This document shows, one piece after another, positions 8,920 to 18,051 of a stretch of DNA of 64,000 nucleotides. The notes beneath the pieces were generated by a model, which worked only from the letters and a program-made list of their open reading frames with translations, ran no database searches and had not been told where the DNA came from. Made by a program: the position numbers and the translations under genes. Numbering within the stretch: the stretch's first letter is position 1; every line of letters starts with the position of its first letter. The stretch spans positions 1 to 64,000 of the forward strand of contig DNTB01000085.1 in assembly GCA_003499525.1 (NCBI GenBank), written 5' to 3'. The stretch comes from Flavobacteriales bacterium. GTDB lineage: Bacteria; Bacteroidota; Bacteroidia; Flavobacteriales_G; Salibacteraceae.

Positions 8920-10650
8920 ATGAAAACAGGGGCAGTAGCAGTACTATTTGGCATAATCCTGAGCACGAATGCTCAGAATACCAAGCACTTAGAGCTCAGT
9001 TCGGAAGTCAAAGTTACCGTTCAGCTAAACGATGATTCCATTCCAAATGGGACGTATAGAGTGTTCCATAACAATCAACGACTTATTGAGGGCAGCTTTA
9101 AAAATGGAATGCGCTCCGGGGAATGGAGGCGCTTTTATCATTCCGGCCAATTATTCTTAACCGCTAAATACCTGGAGGACAAGCGCTCTGGAAAATGGAA
9201 ATGTTGGGGAGAAGATGGTAAACTCAAAGCTCAACTCCAGTTCAATTCCAACCGGCCGGTTGGTCTGTGGCAAGGTCGATATACCAATGGAGAAAAAGCC
9301 GTGGATATCTTGTATAGCAACAGTGGAGCCATTGCTCAAATCATAAATTACTATGCGAGCGGTCGTGTAGCAATAAATGCGGAAACCGAATATAAGGGTG
9401 ACGACACTCTTACCTTTATCTCAAACTACTACAGTAACTATAACATTCATCATTATTCTGAACATAAAAACGGGTTGCTTCATGGACGTAGCATATTATA
9501 CCATCAAAATGGAATGAAGTGGGAGGTATTTGAATATTCCCAAAATAAACTGATCGAATTTCTTGAAGCTCGAACTGATGTCGGACAACCGCTCAATACA
9601 GGAACTTTCCTAAACGGAGATGGTGAGCTTCAGAGATACTACCGAAACGGGATGATCTATAGCAAGGAAGTTTATAAGAATGGCCTGCTTGAAGGACCCA
9701 TTTCCATTTTAGATAACGGAAAAGCCGCAGGGCAGGGATACTTCTCAAGAGGGAAGCCCGTTGGAGATTGGACCATCTACAACAAATTTCATACACAACA
9801 GGCTTTTCTAAAATTTGATACGACCAGAGATGCCGTGCACATCAGCCGGAAACTTTCGGCCTCATCCAAAGAACGTGAGGAAGGTGAATTTGTAGACGGT
9901 AAGAAAGAGGGTGAATGGACGGTCTATAATCCATACGGGGATCCCGTGCGCAAAGCCATGTTCACATCGGGCTTTTATAACGGCAAATTCGAAGAGTTTG
10001 CCAACTACAAGGCCATTACAGACGGACAGTATTTATATGGAAATAAAATAGGGAAATGGGAGTACTATTCAGCCTTGGGAGGCCTCATCTACAGTCGTGA
10101 GTTCCTGACGAAATCGTCATTGGACGAACAATGGGATCAGTCTCCCCAAAAAGGATTTATGCGCATTACTTCTGCTAGCTATCGATCCAGACTAGCCAGA
10201 AACTTTTTTACCAGTCCTGAAAAGGATGAGACCATTTACTATTTCGTCCCAGAGCTTTCAGGGCTTGATCAGTTGAAAAGCAAAGAAGACTATTTCGAAT
10301 CAGGCAAAGCTGTTTTCGGAATTGATCGTCCTCATCTATACGTTTATGAACCCTCCTTTCAACCTCCTAAATTTCCGGGAGGACACGATGCTGAATTGGA
10401 ATATAAAAAGCTCATCCTGGCTGAACCGGAAACAGGCGATAAAAACACAGCGTTCGAGGGAGCGGTATTAGTCCGCTTTTATGTGGATGAATTGGGGCTA
10501 ATATCTGACATAACTATATTAAAATCAATGGGTTATGGCATTGACGAACTTGTTTTAGATTACTTAGAGAGAATGCCGCCCTGGTACCCCGCCAGTTTTA
10601 ACGGAATCCCCATACCTAGCTATGTGGTCAAGCAAGTGGGTATAAACTAA
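8920..10650 (+). CDS. Secreted MORN-repeat protein with C-terminal TonB-like domain
   Basis: A 576-residue exported protein with a signal peptide ending near STNAQ. Residues about 40-400 contain many MORN-type units with the pattern NGxxxGxWxxY (for example KNGMRSGEWRRFYHSG, LEDKRSGKWKCW, DGKKEGEWTVYNPYG). The last 90 residues read as a TonB C-terminal domain (GAVLVRFYVDELGLISDI, ending in MPPWYPASFNGIPIPSYVV). This pairing recurs in Bacteroidota surface or periplasmic proteins, but no function is established to my knowledge. The 138 bases before it are richer in G+C than fic and hold no clear promoter, only a weak TAATTTTC 5-10 bases before the ATG. Its stop overlaps the convergent hydroxylase gene by 4 bases. 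Confidence 0.85.
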   Translation: MKTGAVAVLFGIILSTNAQNTKHLELSSEVKVTVQLNDDSIPNGTYRVFHNNQRLIEGSFKNGMRSGEWRRFYHSGQLFLTAKYLEDKRSGKWKCWGEDGKLKAQLQFNSNRPVGLWQGRYTNGEKAVDILYSNSGAIAQIINYYASGRVAINAETEYKGDDTLTFISNYYSNYNIHHYSEHKNGLLHGRSILYHQNGMKWEVFEYSQNKLIEFLEARTDVGQPLNTGTFLNGDGELQRYYRNGMIYSKEVYKNGLLEGPISILDNGKAAGQGYFSRGKPVGDWTIYNKFHTQQAFLKFDTTRDAVHISRKLSASSKEREEGEFVDGKKEGEWTVYNPYGDPVRKAMFTSGFYNGKFEEFANYKAITDGQYLYGNKIGKWEYYSALGGLIYSREFLTKSSLDEQWDQSPQKGFMRITSASYRSRLARNFFTSPEKDETIYYFVPELSGLDQLKSKEDYFESGKAVFGIDRPHLYVYEPSFQPPKFPGGHDAELEYKKLILAEPETGDKNTAFEGAVLVRFYVDELGLISDITILKSMGYGIDELVLDYLERMPPWYPASFNGIPIPSYVVKQVGIN

Positions 10651-11411
10651 TCGATGGTAACCGGAACCTCTGCTTTAGCAACTGCTTTTTTCAATCTTTT
10701 TGATTTCACACGCATCTGATAAACCCATCGGTTGAGAACTCTAAGAAGCCAGGGCATGCGCTCACGGTAAACATCGCAGAAAAGCACTACTCTGGTATGC
10801 TCGCTTTCGTTCCATACCTCATGTCGAAAGGTGTCATCAAAAAGCACTCCCTTTCCTTCTTTCCAGTTATACTTTTGGCCCCCATTAATAATGTAGCAGG
10901 GGTTGTCATCGGGCACAATCAATCCCAGATGATATCGCAGCACTCCTTTGTAAAAACCATAGTGCGGGGGTATGTGTTTTTTACCTTCAAGAATGGAGAA
11001 CATGGCAGAAGTGATCTCGGGAAATTGCTTCAGAATCTCAGTTGTTTTTGGGGCCTGTTCGCAATTCTGCTCCATCCAATTATCGTACGCTTTAAATACA
11101 AAAACACGCCACGGTGTTTCATCCTTATCTGAAATATATTTCTGAATGGAGTCCATCTCATGAAATTTCGGGATGTTTTGAGAGTTGCGCAAAACAATCT
11201 CTAATTCTTCTCTGATGGTCTCCCAGTTTTCCTCAAACAGCCTGTGTTTTGGAAACTCTCTGTCTGCATCGAGATAAGGTGGGTTTTTCAGGAATGCTTT
11301 AAATATCAATGAAATGGGCAGAGCAACAAGACTTGGCTCAATCAGATACAGCAATAATACTAAACCTGCAAACGCAACTACGGTCCAAAGCACTATTTGA
11401 AGTATGATCAT
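10647..11411 (-). CDS. Aspartyl/asparaginyl beta-hydroxylase family protein, membrane anchored
   Basis: A 254-residue 2-oxoglutarate/Fe(II) oxygenase-like protein. The N-terminus is a membrane anchor (IILQIVLWTVVAFAGLVLLLYL). The catalytic region shows the family pattern: GVLRYHLGLIVP with the first His, FDDTFRHEVWNES with the second His, and a following Arg in HTRVVLFCDVYRERMPW. Related bacterial proteins include LpxO-like lipid A hydroxylases, so a lipid or protein substrate at the inner membrane is possible; this is inference. A perfect -7 element lies 17 bases before the ATG. The 3' end overlaps the MORN gene by the four bases CTAA. Confidence 0.88.
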   Translation of the reverse strand: MIILQIVLWTVVAFAGLVLLLYLIEPSLVALPISLIFKAFLKNPPYLDADREFPKHRLFEENWETIREELEIVLRNSQNIPKFHEMDSIQKYISDKDETPWRVFVFKAYDNWMEQNCEQAPKTTEILKQFPEITSAMFSILEGKKHIPPHYGFYKGVLRYHLGLIVPDDNPCYIINGGQKYNWKEGKGVLFDDTFRHEVWNESEHTRVVLFCDVYRERMPWLLRVLNRWVYQMRVKSKRLKKAVAKAEVPVTID

Positions 11412-11428
11412 CCCTTTTAATTTGAGTT

Positions 11429-11436
11429 CAAAATTA
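11429..11436 (-). promoter_or_regulatory. -7 element of the beta-hydroxylase gene
   Basis: TAATTTTG on the minus strand (11436-11429), a perfect TAnnTTTG, with a predicted leader of about 14 bases. No TTG at the expected -33 distance. Confidence 0.5.
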
Positions 11437-11446
11437 GTTGATACGG

Positions 11447-13234
11447 CTAATCTCCCTCTTCATAAAAATCGCGAAGTAACTTCCGGTATGCAGAAAACAA
11501 TCTGGATTTAGAAACAAATCCGATATACTTCACATCGTTGGTAACAACCGGCAGGTTCCATGCTTCGCTTTGATCGAATTTTTTCATTACCGTATCCATG
11601 GAGTCCGTGTCGAAAATATGTTCATGAGCAGGAGTCATCATCTCATGCACCAGCATGGTGTCATGTTTTTCCGTGTCGAACATAAAAGAGCGTATATCAT
11701 TCAGGTTGACTACACCCAGAAAGGTATTCTGCTCATCTACCACTGGAAAGAGATTTCGCTTTGAACCTGCTACTGTTTTTACCAGGTCGCTCAGCTTGTC
11801 GTATGGGCGTACGAAAGAAAAATCTTTTTCGATTTCTTTTTCGAGCTGCATCAATGTCAGTATTGCCTGGTCCTTATGATGGGTAATCAACTCACCACGT
11901 GCGGCCAGCTGACGGGTGTAAATGGAGAATGGTGTAAAATATTTAACCGAGATAAATGCAATGGTGGCAGTGATCATCAGAGGTAGGAAGAGTTCATACC
12001 CCCCGGTAATTTCTGCAATAAGAAATACTCCCGTTAGAGGAGCCTGTAATACTCCTGCCATAACACCCCCCATACCTACCAATGTGAAATTGCTTTGCGA
12101 AAGCTGAGCAATTCCTGATTGATTGATAATGTAGGAAAAGGCAAACCCAGTTGTGCTTCCAATAAACAGAGATGGTGCAAAGATCCCTCCTACTCCGCCA
12201 CTATTTAGTGTGATAGAGGCAGCTAAGGCTTTGAGCACCGGCAGCAGAAAGAGCAAGGCAATGACAATAAACATGTTGCGCTCTACATCAAACAGCACAA
12301 ATTCTTCAAGTATTCCGTCAATGTCGCCAATGATGTATGCGTTAATGGTTTCAAATCCCTCTCCATACAACTGAGGAAAAACATAGATTAAAACTCCAAT
12401 CAGGGCTCCGCCAATAAGTGCCTTTAAAAACTTACTATTTAATTTGCCAAGTACACGTTCTGTAAAGAAATATATGGAAGTAAAATGCACGGAAATCAGT
12501 CCTGCGACAATCCCTAGTAACAGGTAAAAGATTAAATCTGAGGCGCCGAAAGCCTCGATCACGCTGAAGTGAAAAAGGTAATCATCACTCAGCAGTAATC
12601 GGGAAGTCACCGCAGCAGTAGCCGATGAAAGCAACAGGGGTATCATGGAAGTGGCTGTGAGGTCTATCATGATGACCTCAAGGGCAAAAACGATAGCAGC
12701 AATAGGAGCGTTAAAAATGGCAGCTAAAGCGCCGGATGCCGCCATACCAATGAGCAACTTTTTCTTTTTATAATCGAGCCTGAGGACTTTCCCCAGGTTT
12801 GACGACAGAGCTCCGGCAGTAGCTACAGTTGGTCCCTCAAGTCCCACAGATCCACCAAAACCAACCGTTATGGAAGCAGTTAGTATCGAGGCCCAGGTGT
12901 CCTTCTTGCCGATATTGCCATTGTTCCTTGAGATAGCATACAGCATGTTAGGAATTCCATGACCCACTTTAGTTCTTATGACATATTTAACAATGAAGTA
13001 GACTATGATAATGCCAACCGCAGGATATACCATAAACAGGTAATCTCGAACCTCGGCGACTCCTTCAAACAACAATCGTTGTACCCAATAAACTGCATTT
13101 TTCAATGCTACAGCTGACAAACCAGACATCAAGCCTACAACTATGCTCAACAAGTAAATGAATTGCCGGTCGCTAACGTACTTTGCGCGCCAGATAAGCA
13201 GTTTCCGTAAATAAACGTCTTGCGGATTCCGCAT
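11447..13234 (-). CDS. ClC-family chloride channel/transporter with two CBS domains
   Basis: A 595-residue ClC protein: about 430 residues of membrane domain followed by a CBS pair (from about LAARGELITHHKD to the end). Anion-path motifs are GHGIP at residues 91-95 (histidine where many ClCs have serine), GLEGP with the gating glutamate E133, and GGVGGIFAPSLFIG. At the position of the E. coli ClC-ec1 proton glutamate (E203) the sequence reads FALEVIMI, with E186 then V187, so the proton glutamate appears to be valine as in ClC channels. The ATG overlaps the stop of the upstream aminotransferase as TAATG, so the two are co-transcribed. Confidence 0.94.
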   Translation of the reverse strand: MRNPQDVYLRKLLIWRAKYVSDRQFIYLLSIVVGLMSGLSAVALKNAVYWVQRLLFEGVAEVRDYLFMVYPAVGIIIVYFIVKYVIRTKVGHGIPNMLYAISRNNGNIGKKDTWASILTASITVGFGGSVGLEGPTVATAGALSSNLGKVLRLDYKKKKLLIGMAASGALAAIFNAPIAAIVFALEVIMIDLTATSMIPLLLSSATAAVTSRLLLSDDYLFHFSVIEAFGASDLIFYLLLGIVAGLISVHFTSIYFFTERVLGKLNSKFLKALIGGALIGVLIYVFPQLYGEGFETINAYIIGDIDGILEEFVLFDVERNMFIVIALLFLLPVLKALAASITLNSGGVGGIFAPSLFIGSTTGFAFSYIINQSGIAQLSQSNFTLVGMGGVMAGVLQAPLTGVFLIAEITGGYELFLPLMITATIAFISVKYFTPFSIYTRQLAARGELITHHKDQAILTLMQLEKEIEKDFSFVRPYDKLSDLVKTVAGSKRNLFPVVDEQNTFLGVVNLNDIRSFMFDTEKHDTMLVHEMMTPAHEHIFDTDSMDTVMKKFDQSEAWNLPVVTNDVKYIGFVSKSRLFSAYRKLLRDFYEEGD

Positions 13235-14373
13235 TAAATTGACCTAAGAATTTCCGCAGCTCGATCCAGAGTTTCGTTTTCTTTGGCGAAGCAAAACCTC
13301 AACACCTTGTCCCCTGAGCCATTGGGGTAAAACACAGAAACCGGTATTGAAGCAACACCCATTTCCCGGGTTAACCGAACAGCATAGTCGGTGTCCTTTT
13401 CATTGGTAATTTCACTATAGTCAAGAAGCTGAAAATACGTTCCATTGGAGGGTCTTATTCCAAATCTTGAACCGGCAATTGCAGAAGCAAAGCGATCTCG
13501 CTTTTCTTCATACATTTTAGCTACTCCATTGTAGTGATCGGGATTTTGAATATACTCAGCCAGGGCCCTTTGCACAGGATGATTCACTGCAAAAGTGACA
13601 AACTGGTGAATTTTTCTGAATTCCTTCATGATGGGAGCGGGAGCCGCGGCATATCCGACTTTCCAACCTGTTGCATGAAAGGTTTTACCAAAGGATCCGA
13701 CCACTATACTTCGGCTGCTGAGGTCGTCATATAGGGCTACCGTTTGATGCTTCATTCCATCAAAAATGATGTGCTCATAAACCTCATCGCTGAGTACGAT
13801 AATGTCAGAACCCTTTGTTATATCCTGTAAAGCCAGTAGATCTTTTTCGGTCCATGCCGTACCAGAAGGGTTGTGCGGAGTATTGATAATGATTAGTCGG
13901 GTTTTTCGGTTGACCAGTGATTTTACTTTATTCCAATCAACCGCATAATCGGGCGCGTGCATTTCATAGTAAACCGGCCGCCCCCCGGACAATTCAACGG
14001 CCGGGGCATAGCAATCATAGGCTGGTGCGAATAAAATCACTTCATTTTCAGGCTGCACCAAGGCCGTTATGGCAGTATATATTGCCTGGGTGCCTCCAGC
14101 CGTTATCGTTATCTCTGTTTGCGGGTCATAATTGCGCCCGTAAAGTAATTTGTATTTAGCGGCCAGTGCAGATCTCAATTCAGGAGTGCCACTCATTGGA
14201 GCATACTGATTATAGTTATGTTCCATATTCTGATTCACAAGGCTGATAAGGTCTCGTTCTACGGGAAAATCAGGAAAACCCTGAGAGAGATTTATGGCAC
14301 CCGTTTCGGTCGCCAGGCCGGACATTACGGTGAAAATGGTGGTGCCCACACGTGGGAGTTTGGATTGAATCAT
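13234..14373 (-). CDS. PLP-dependent aminotransferase, methionine/kynurenine aminotransferase type
   Basis: A 379-residue fold-type I aminotransferase. Visible are GAINLSQGFPDFPV near the N-terminus, ITAGGTQAIYTAI, the NTPHNPSGTAW stretch, and the PLP lysine in VVGSFGKTFHATGWKVGY. Its closest recognisable group is the YbdL/kynurenine-oxoglutarate type, often annotated methionine aminotransferase in Bacteroidota; the exact substrate is uncertain. The ATG at 14373 (MIQSKLPRVGTT) is chosen because the longer reading from a TTG at 14433 would begin inside the sdhB terminator. A weak -7 (TACTTTTT, 14389-14382) could serve it. It overlaps the ClC gene start by one base. Confidence 0.9.
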   Translation of the reverse strand: MIQSKLPRVGTTIFTVMSGLATETGAINLSQGFPDFPVERDLISLVNQNMEHNYNQYAPMSGTPELRSALAAKYKLLYGRNYDPQTEITITAGGTQAIYTAITALVQPENEVILFAPAYDCYAPAVELSGGRPVYYEMHAPDYAVDWNKVKSLVNRKTRLIIINTPHNPSGTAWTEKDLLALQDITKGSDIIVLSDEVYEHIIFDGMKHQTVALYDDLSSRSIVVGSFGKTFHATGWKVGYAAAPAPIMKEFRKIHQFVTFAVNHPVQRALAEYIQNPDHYNGVAKMYEEKRDRFASAIAGSRFGIRPSNGTYFQLLDYSEITNEKDTDYAVRLTREMGVASIPVSVFYPNGSGDKVLRFCFAKENETLDRAAEILRSI

Positions 14374-14396
14374 ATTCCATAAAAAAGTACCACAAA

Positions 14397-14428
14397 GTAA
14401 AAAACCCCCGCCGAGTGACGAGGGTTTC
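14397..14428 (-). terminator. Rho-independent terminator of sdhCAB
   Basis: On the minus strand AAACCC (14427-14422) pairs with GGGTTT (14406-14401 region, within a run of five G and six T). The loop interior can extend the pairing. The hairpin ends in a T tract and begins about 18 bases after the sdhB stop. It is the clearest intrinsic terminator in the window. Confidence 0.7.
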
Positions 14429-14445
14429 TGCAATTCTATTTATGG

Positions 14446-15192
14446 TTATTCTACCAATGCCGCAGAGAGATACTCTCTATTGAGCCTTGCAATATTCTCC
14501 AGGCTGATCTCTTTCGGGCATTCCACCTCGCAGGCTCCCGTGTTGGTGCAGTTTCCAAAACCTTCTTCATCCATTTGCTTAACCATGTTCAATGCCCGCT
14601 GTTTCGCTTCTACTTTGCCCTGTGGCAATAGCGAAAACTGCGACACCTTGGCTGAAACAAATAACATGGCCGATGCATTTTTACATGTTGCTACACAAGC
14701 TCCGCATCCGATGCATGCCGCAGCATCGAATGAACGGTCTGCATCGTGCTTTGGAATTGGTATCGCATTGGCATCCAGCGTATTACCAGAAGTGTTAACA
14801 GAAACATAGCCTCCCGCCTGAATGATACGATCGAACGCCGAACGATCAACCATCAAATCCTTGATAACTGGAAAGGCTTTCGCTCTCCAGGGTTCTATAT
14901 ATATGGTATCTCCATCCTTGAATTTGCGCATATGCAACTGGCAGGTTGTTACCGCCCTGTCTGGTCCGTGAGCTTCTCCATTAATGAATAAGGAGCATGT
15001 ACCACATATACCTTCACGACAATCGTGATCAAATGCAATGGGCTCTTCATTCTTGGCTACCAGACTTTCATTCAGCACGTCCAACATTTCGAGAAAGGAC
15101 ATGTCAGGTGAAACATCATTTATATCATAATCCACCATCTTTCCTTTGTCTTGTGGACCATTTTGTCTCCAAATCTTTAAATGTAATTTCAT
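14446..15192 (-). CDS. sdhB: Succinate dehydrogenase/fumarate reductase iron-sulfur subunit
   Basis: The electron-transfer subunit of complex II, carrying three Fe-S clusters between the flavoprotein and the membrane quinone site. The [2Fe-2S] ligands are in CREGICGTCSLFINGEAHG with the fourth Cys in VTTCQ. The ferredoxin-like part has CIGCGACVATCKN and CTNTGACEVECPKEIS. At 248 residues it is the usual length. It is the last gene of sdhC-sdhA-sdhB, 14 bases after sdhA, and is followed by a terminator. Confidence 0.96.
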   Translation of the reverse strand: MKLHLKIWRQNGPQDKGKMVDYDINDVSPDMSFLEMLDVLNESLVAKNEEPIAFDHDCREGICGTCSLFINGEAHGPDRAVTTCQLHMRKFKDGDTIYIEPWRAKAFPVIKDLMVDRSAFDRIIQAGGYVSVNTSGNTLDANAIPIPKHDADRSFDAAACIGCGACVATCKNASAMLFVSAKVSQFSLLPQGKVEAKQRALNMVKQMDEEGFGNCTNTGACEVECPKEISLENIARLNREYLSAALVE

Positions 15193-15206
15193 TATATAAT
15201 GCTTTT

Positions 15207-17213
15207 CTATTTGTAAGATCGCTGTTTTACTTCAACATTTTCAAAGGTCAAAGGTTCTTTGTGCAGTTCAGACTTGCCGGGATCGTTCTCCTTGTGCTCA
15301 TAAGCCGAGACGAAGCTGAAAGTCTCATCTTTACGCAAGGCCTCGCCCTCGGGTGTTTGAGATTCTTCCCGAAAGTGGCCACCACAGGACTCTGTTCTAT
15401 CCAGCGCATCCATGGCCATTAATTCTCCCAGTTCCAGGAAGTCAGATACTCTGATGGCCTTTTCTAATTCTGTATTCAACCCTGTATCACTACCGGGCAC
15501 TCTCACATTCTTCCAGAATTCTTCCCTTAATGCGCGGATTTCATTAATGGCGGCTTTCAGTCCCTCCTCGCTTCTGGACATTCCTACTTTATCCCACATT
15601 ATTTTACCAAGCTTTTTGTGATAGTAATCGACACTTTTCTCGCCATTGTTATTGACGAAATGTTTAATCTGGTCACTTACGAATTTCTCAGCTTCCTCGA
15701 ACTCCTGACTCTCAGTTGATATTGGTCCGGTGCGGATATCGTTTGCCAAATAATCTCCAATGGTGTATGGAATGACAAAATAACCATCTGCCAACCCCTG
15801 CATCAGAGCTGAAGCCCCTAATCGGTTAGCTCCATGATCAGAGAAATTACATTCGCCAAGAGCATATAGCCCCGGTACCGTGGTCATTAAATTGTAGTCG
15901 ACCCAAAGACCTCCCATGGTGTAATGAACCGCAGGATAAATCATCATTGGCGTTTCATACGGGTTTTCATCCTGTATTTTTTCGTACATCTGAAACAGGT
16001 TTCCATATTTCGCCTCAATAACCTTCTTACCCAATTCCCGTACCTGGTCATCTGAGGGGTTATGGATGCCTTTCACATGGGCTTCGGTCCTTCCGTATCT
16101 CATGATAGCATCAGCAAAGTCTAAATAAACGGCCTGACTGGTTGGGTTCACTCCATAACCGGCATCACACCGCTCTTTTGCCGCTCTGGAGGCTACATCA
16201 CGAGGAACCAGATTTCCAAAAGCAGGATACCGCCTTTCCAGGTAATAATCCCTGTCTTCTTCCGGTATCTCAGTTGGTTTTATTCTTTTCTGCTGAAGCT
16301 TTTCTGCATCTTCTTTTTTCTTCGGAACCCAAATACGACCGTCGTTTCTTAGTGATTCCGACATTAATGTCAGTTTGGATTGGTGATCCCCTGAAACAGG
16401 AATACATGTTGGGTGTATCTGTGTGAAGCTCGGATTAGCCATAAAAGCTCCTCTGCGATATGCTTTCCAGGCGGCTGTCACATTACTGCCCATCGCATTC
16501 GTCGATAGGAAGAAAACGTTTCCATATCCTCCTGAAGCTAAAACTACCGCATGTGCAGAATGCCGCTCCAATTCACCTGTAATCAGATCGCGCACGATAA
16601 CGCCTCTCGCCTTTCCATCGACGATCACGATATCCATCATCTCATGGCGGTTATACATTTCGACTTTGCCTTTGGATATTTGTCTCGAAAGCGCTGAATA
16701 TGCTCCCAACAAGAGCTGCTGGCCTGTTTGTCCTTTTGCATAAAAGGTACGGGATACCAACACACCTCCAAAAGACCTGTTGTCAAGCAAGCCGCCGTAT
16801 TCTCTTGCGAAAGGTACTCCCTGAGCCACGCACTGATCGATGATGCTTGTGCTCACCTCAGCCAATCGGTAAACATTTGCCTCCCGGGATCGGTAGTCTC
16901 CTCCTTTGATAGTATCATAGAACAACCGGTAAACAGAATCCCCATCACTCTGATAGTTCTTTGCAGCATTGATTCCACCCTGAGCTGCTATGGAGTGAGC
17001 CCTCCGGGGTGAATCCTGAAATGCAAATGCTTTTACATTGTATCCTAACTCAGCCAAGGTAGCCGCTGCTGATGCACCCGCTAATCCCGTTCCGATAACG
17101 ATTACGTCAATATGTCTTTTGTTCGCCGGATTGACAAGGTTGATTTTGTTTTTATGATTTGTCCATTTGTCCGCTAATGGTCCTTCTGGAATCTTTGCGT
17201 CTAACTTACTCAT
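15207..17213 (-). CDS. sdhA: Succinate dehydrogenase/fumarate reductase flavoprotein subunit
   Basis: The 668-residue FAD subunit oxidises succinate to fumarate. The N-terminal FAD fold reads VIGTGLAGASAAATLAELG, followed by RRAHSIAAQGGINAAKNY, which contains the His that binds FAD covalently in this family. Substrate-site segments HPTCIP and ALGECNFSDHGANRLGASAL are present. The length and the single cytochrome b partner fit the Bacteroidota/Bacillus-like type B complex, which can in principle run as fumarate reductase too. Confidence 0.96.
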   Translation of the reverse strand: MSKLDAKIPEGPLADKWTNHKNKINLVNPANKRHIDVIVIGTGLAGASAAATLAELGYNVKAFAFQDSPRRAHSIAAQGGINAAKNYQSDGDSVYRLFYDTIKGGDYRSREANVYRLAEVSTSIIDQCVAQGVPFAREYGGLLDNRSFGGVLVSRTFYAKGQTGQQLLLGAYSALSRQISKGKVEMYNRHEMMDIVIVDGKARGVIVRDLITGELERHSAHAVVLASGGYGNVFFLSTNAMGSNVTAAWKAYRRGAFMANPSFTQIHPTCIPVSGDHQSKLTLMSESLRNDGRIWVPKKKEDAEKLQQKRIKPTEIPEEDRDYYLERRYPAFGNLVPRDVASRAAKERCDAGYGVNPTSQAVYLDFADAIMRYGRTEAHVKGIHNPSDDQVRELGKKVIEAKYGNLFQMYEKIQDENPYETPMMIYPAVHYTMGGLWVDYNLMTTVPGLYALGECNFSDHGANRLGASALMQGLADGYFVIPYTIGDYLANDIRTGPISTESQEFEEAEKFVSDQIKHFVNNNGEKSVDYYHKKLGKIMWDKVGMSRSEEGLKAAINEIRALREEFWKNVRVPGSDTGLNTELEKAIRVSDFLELGELMAMDALDRTESCGGHFREESQTPEGEALRKDETFSFVSAYEHKENDPGKSELHKEPLTFENVEVKQRSYK

Positions 17214-17231
17214 GATCTGCAGTTTAGGAGT

Positions 17232-17879
17232 TTAAAAAAGAAAATGATAGATGGCAATGAGACTAAAGCCTCCAGCGACCACGATACTGTATACCGTGCC
17301 AACCCCCGACATTAGTCCTTTCCATCGGTTGTCTTTCCAGCCGACGGATTGAAAAGCACTTTGAAATCCATGATTGAGATGAACCCCAAGCAGTACAAAG
17401 GAGACAACATATATGAGCGTATAGTGCCACTCTCCGAAGAGCGTTGTTACTAAGGTATAGTCATCCATACCTCCCATATTTCCTGTTTTTATAGGAACAA
17501 AAAAGTTTCTCAAATGAATGATTAAAAACAATAGCACCAGTATTCCAGTTTGAATCATGGTTCGACTGCCCAGGCTGGAGTTTGCACCCGCTTTTTCCAT
17601 TGCATAGCGATCCGGTCGGGCTTTCCTGTTTTGCAGAGTTAACCGTATTCCCATGACAATGTGTATTATGAAGCCTGCAGCCAAAACATACTGCATCACC
17701 TGAATCAGAGGGTTGGTTGCCATGAAATGTGCCGCTTCATTAAAGAGCTCGGCACTGACCAATGTAAAGGCGTTTACAGTGAGGTGAACAACCAGAAATG
17801 TTACTAAAAACAGGCCTGTAATAGCCATCCAAAACTTCCTGGCAATTGATGAATGAAAGAATCCTTTCAGAGGAGCCAT
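17232..17879 (-). CDS. sdhC: Succinate dehydrogenase cytochrome b subunit (type B)
   Basis: A 215-residue membrane anchor with five predicted transmembrane helices, beginning SSIARKFWMAITGLFLVTFL. Histidines suited to bind two hemes occur in helices (FLVVHLTVN, FIIHIVMGIR, LIIHLRNFF, LGVHLNHGFQ). It joins SdhA and SdhB to the membrane and the menaquinone pool. There is no separate sdhD, as expected for type B. It is the first gene of the operon, with a -7 element 25 bases before the ATG and pepP diverging on the other strand. Confidence 0.94.
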   Translation of the reverse strand: MAPLKGFFHSSIARKFWMAITGLFLVTFLVVHLTVNAFTLVSAELFNEAAHFMATNPLIQVMQYVLAAGFIIHIVMGIRLTLQNRKARPDRYAMEKAGANSSLGSRTMIQTGILVLLFLIIHLRNFFVPIKTGNMGGMDDYTLVTTLFGEWHYTLIYVVSFVLLGVHLNHGFQSAFQSVGWKDNRWKGLMSGVGTVYSIVVAGGFSLIAIYHFLF

Positions 17880-17904
17880 TTGAACTTATTTTAGAGTTGA
17901 AAAA

Positions 17905-17912
17905 CAAATTTA
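17905..17912 (-). promoter_or_regulatory. -7 element of sdhCAB
   Basis: TAAATTTG on the minus strand (17912-17905), a perfect TAnnTTTG. Predicted leader about 22 bases. No clear -33 TTG. Confidence 0.5.
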
Positions 17913-18027
17913 GTCGCATAATGTTTGAGCCACTCAGCTGTTTCGAAGAAAGCCTTCTACCCTATTAATTTATACTCTTTCTAAATAACCAATTCCTCAT
18001 GCCATGATCAATTTCTCCATAATCGGC

Positions 18028-18035
18028 TACCTTCG
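18028..18035 (+). promoter_or_regulatory. -7 element of pepP
   Basis: TACCTTCG, 7/8 match to TAnnTTTG, 16 bases before the ATG at 18052. Confidence 0.35.
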
Positions 18036-18051
18036 CAAAAAATAGAATACC

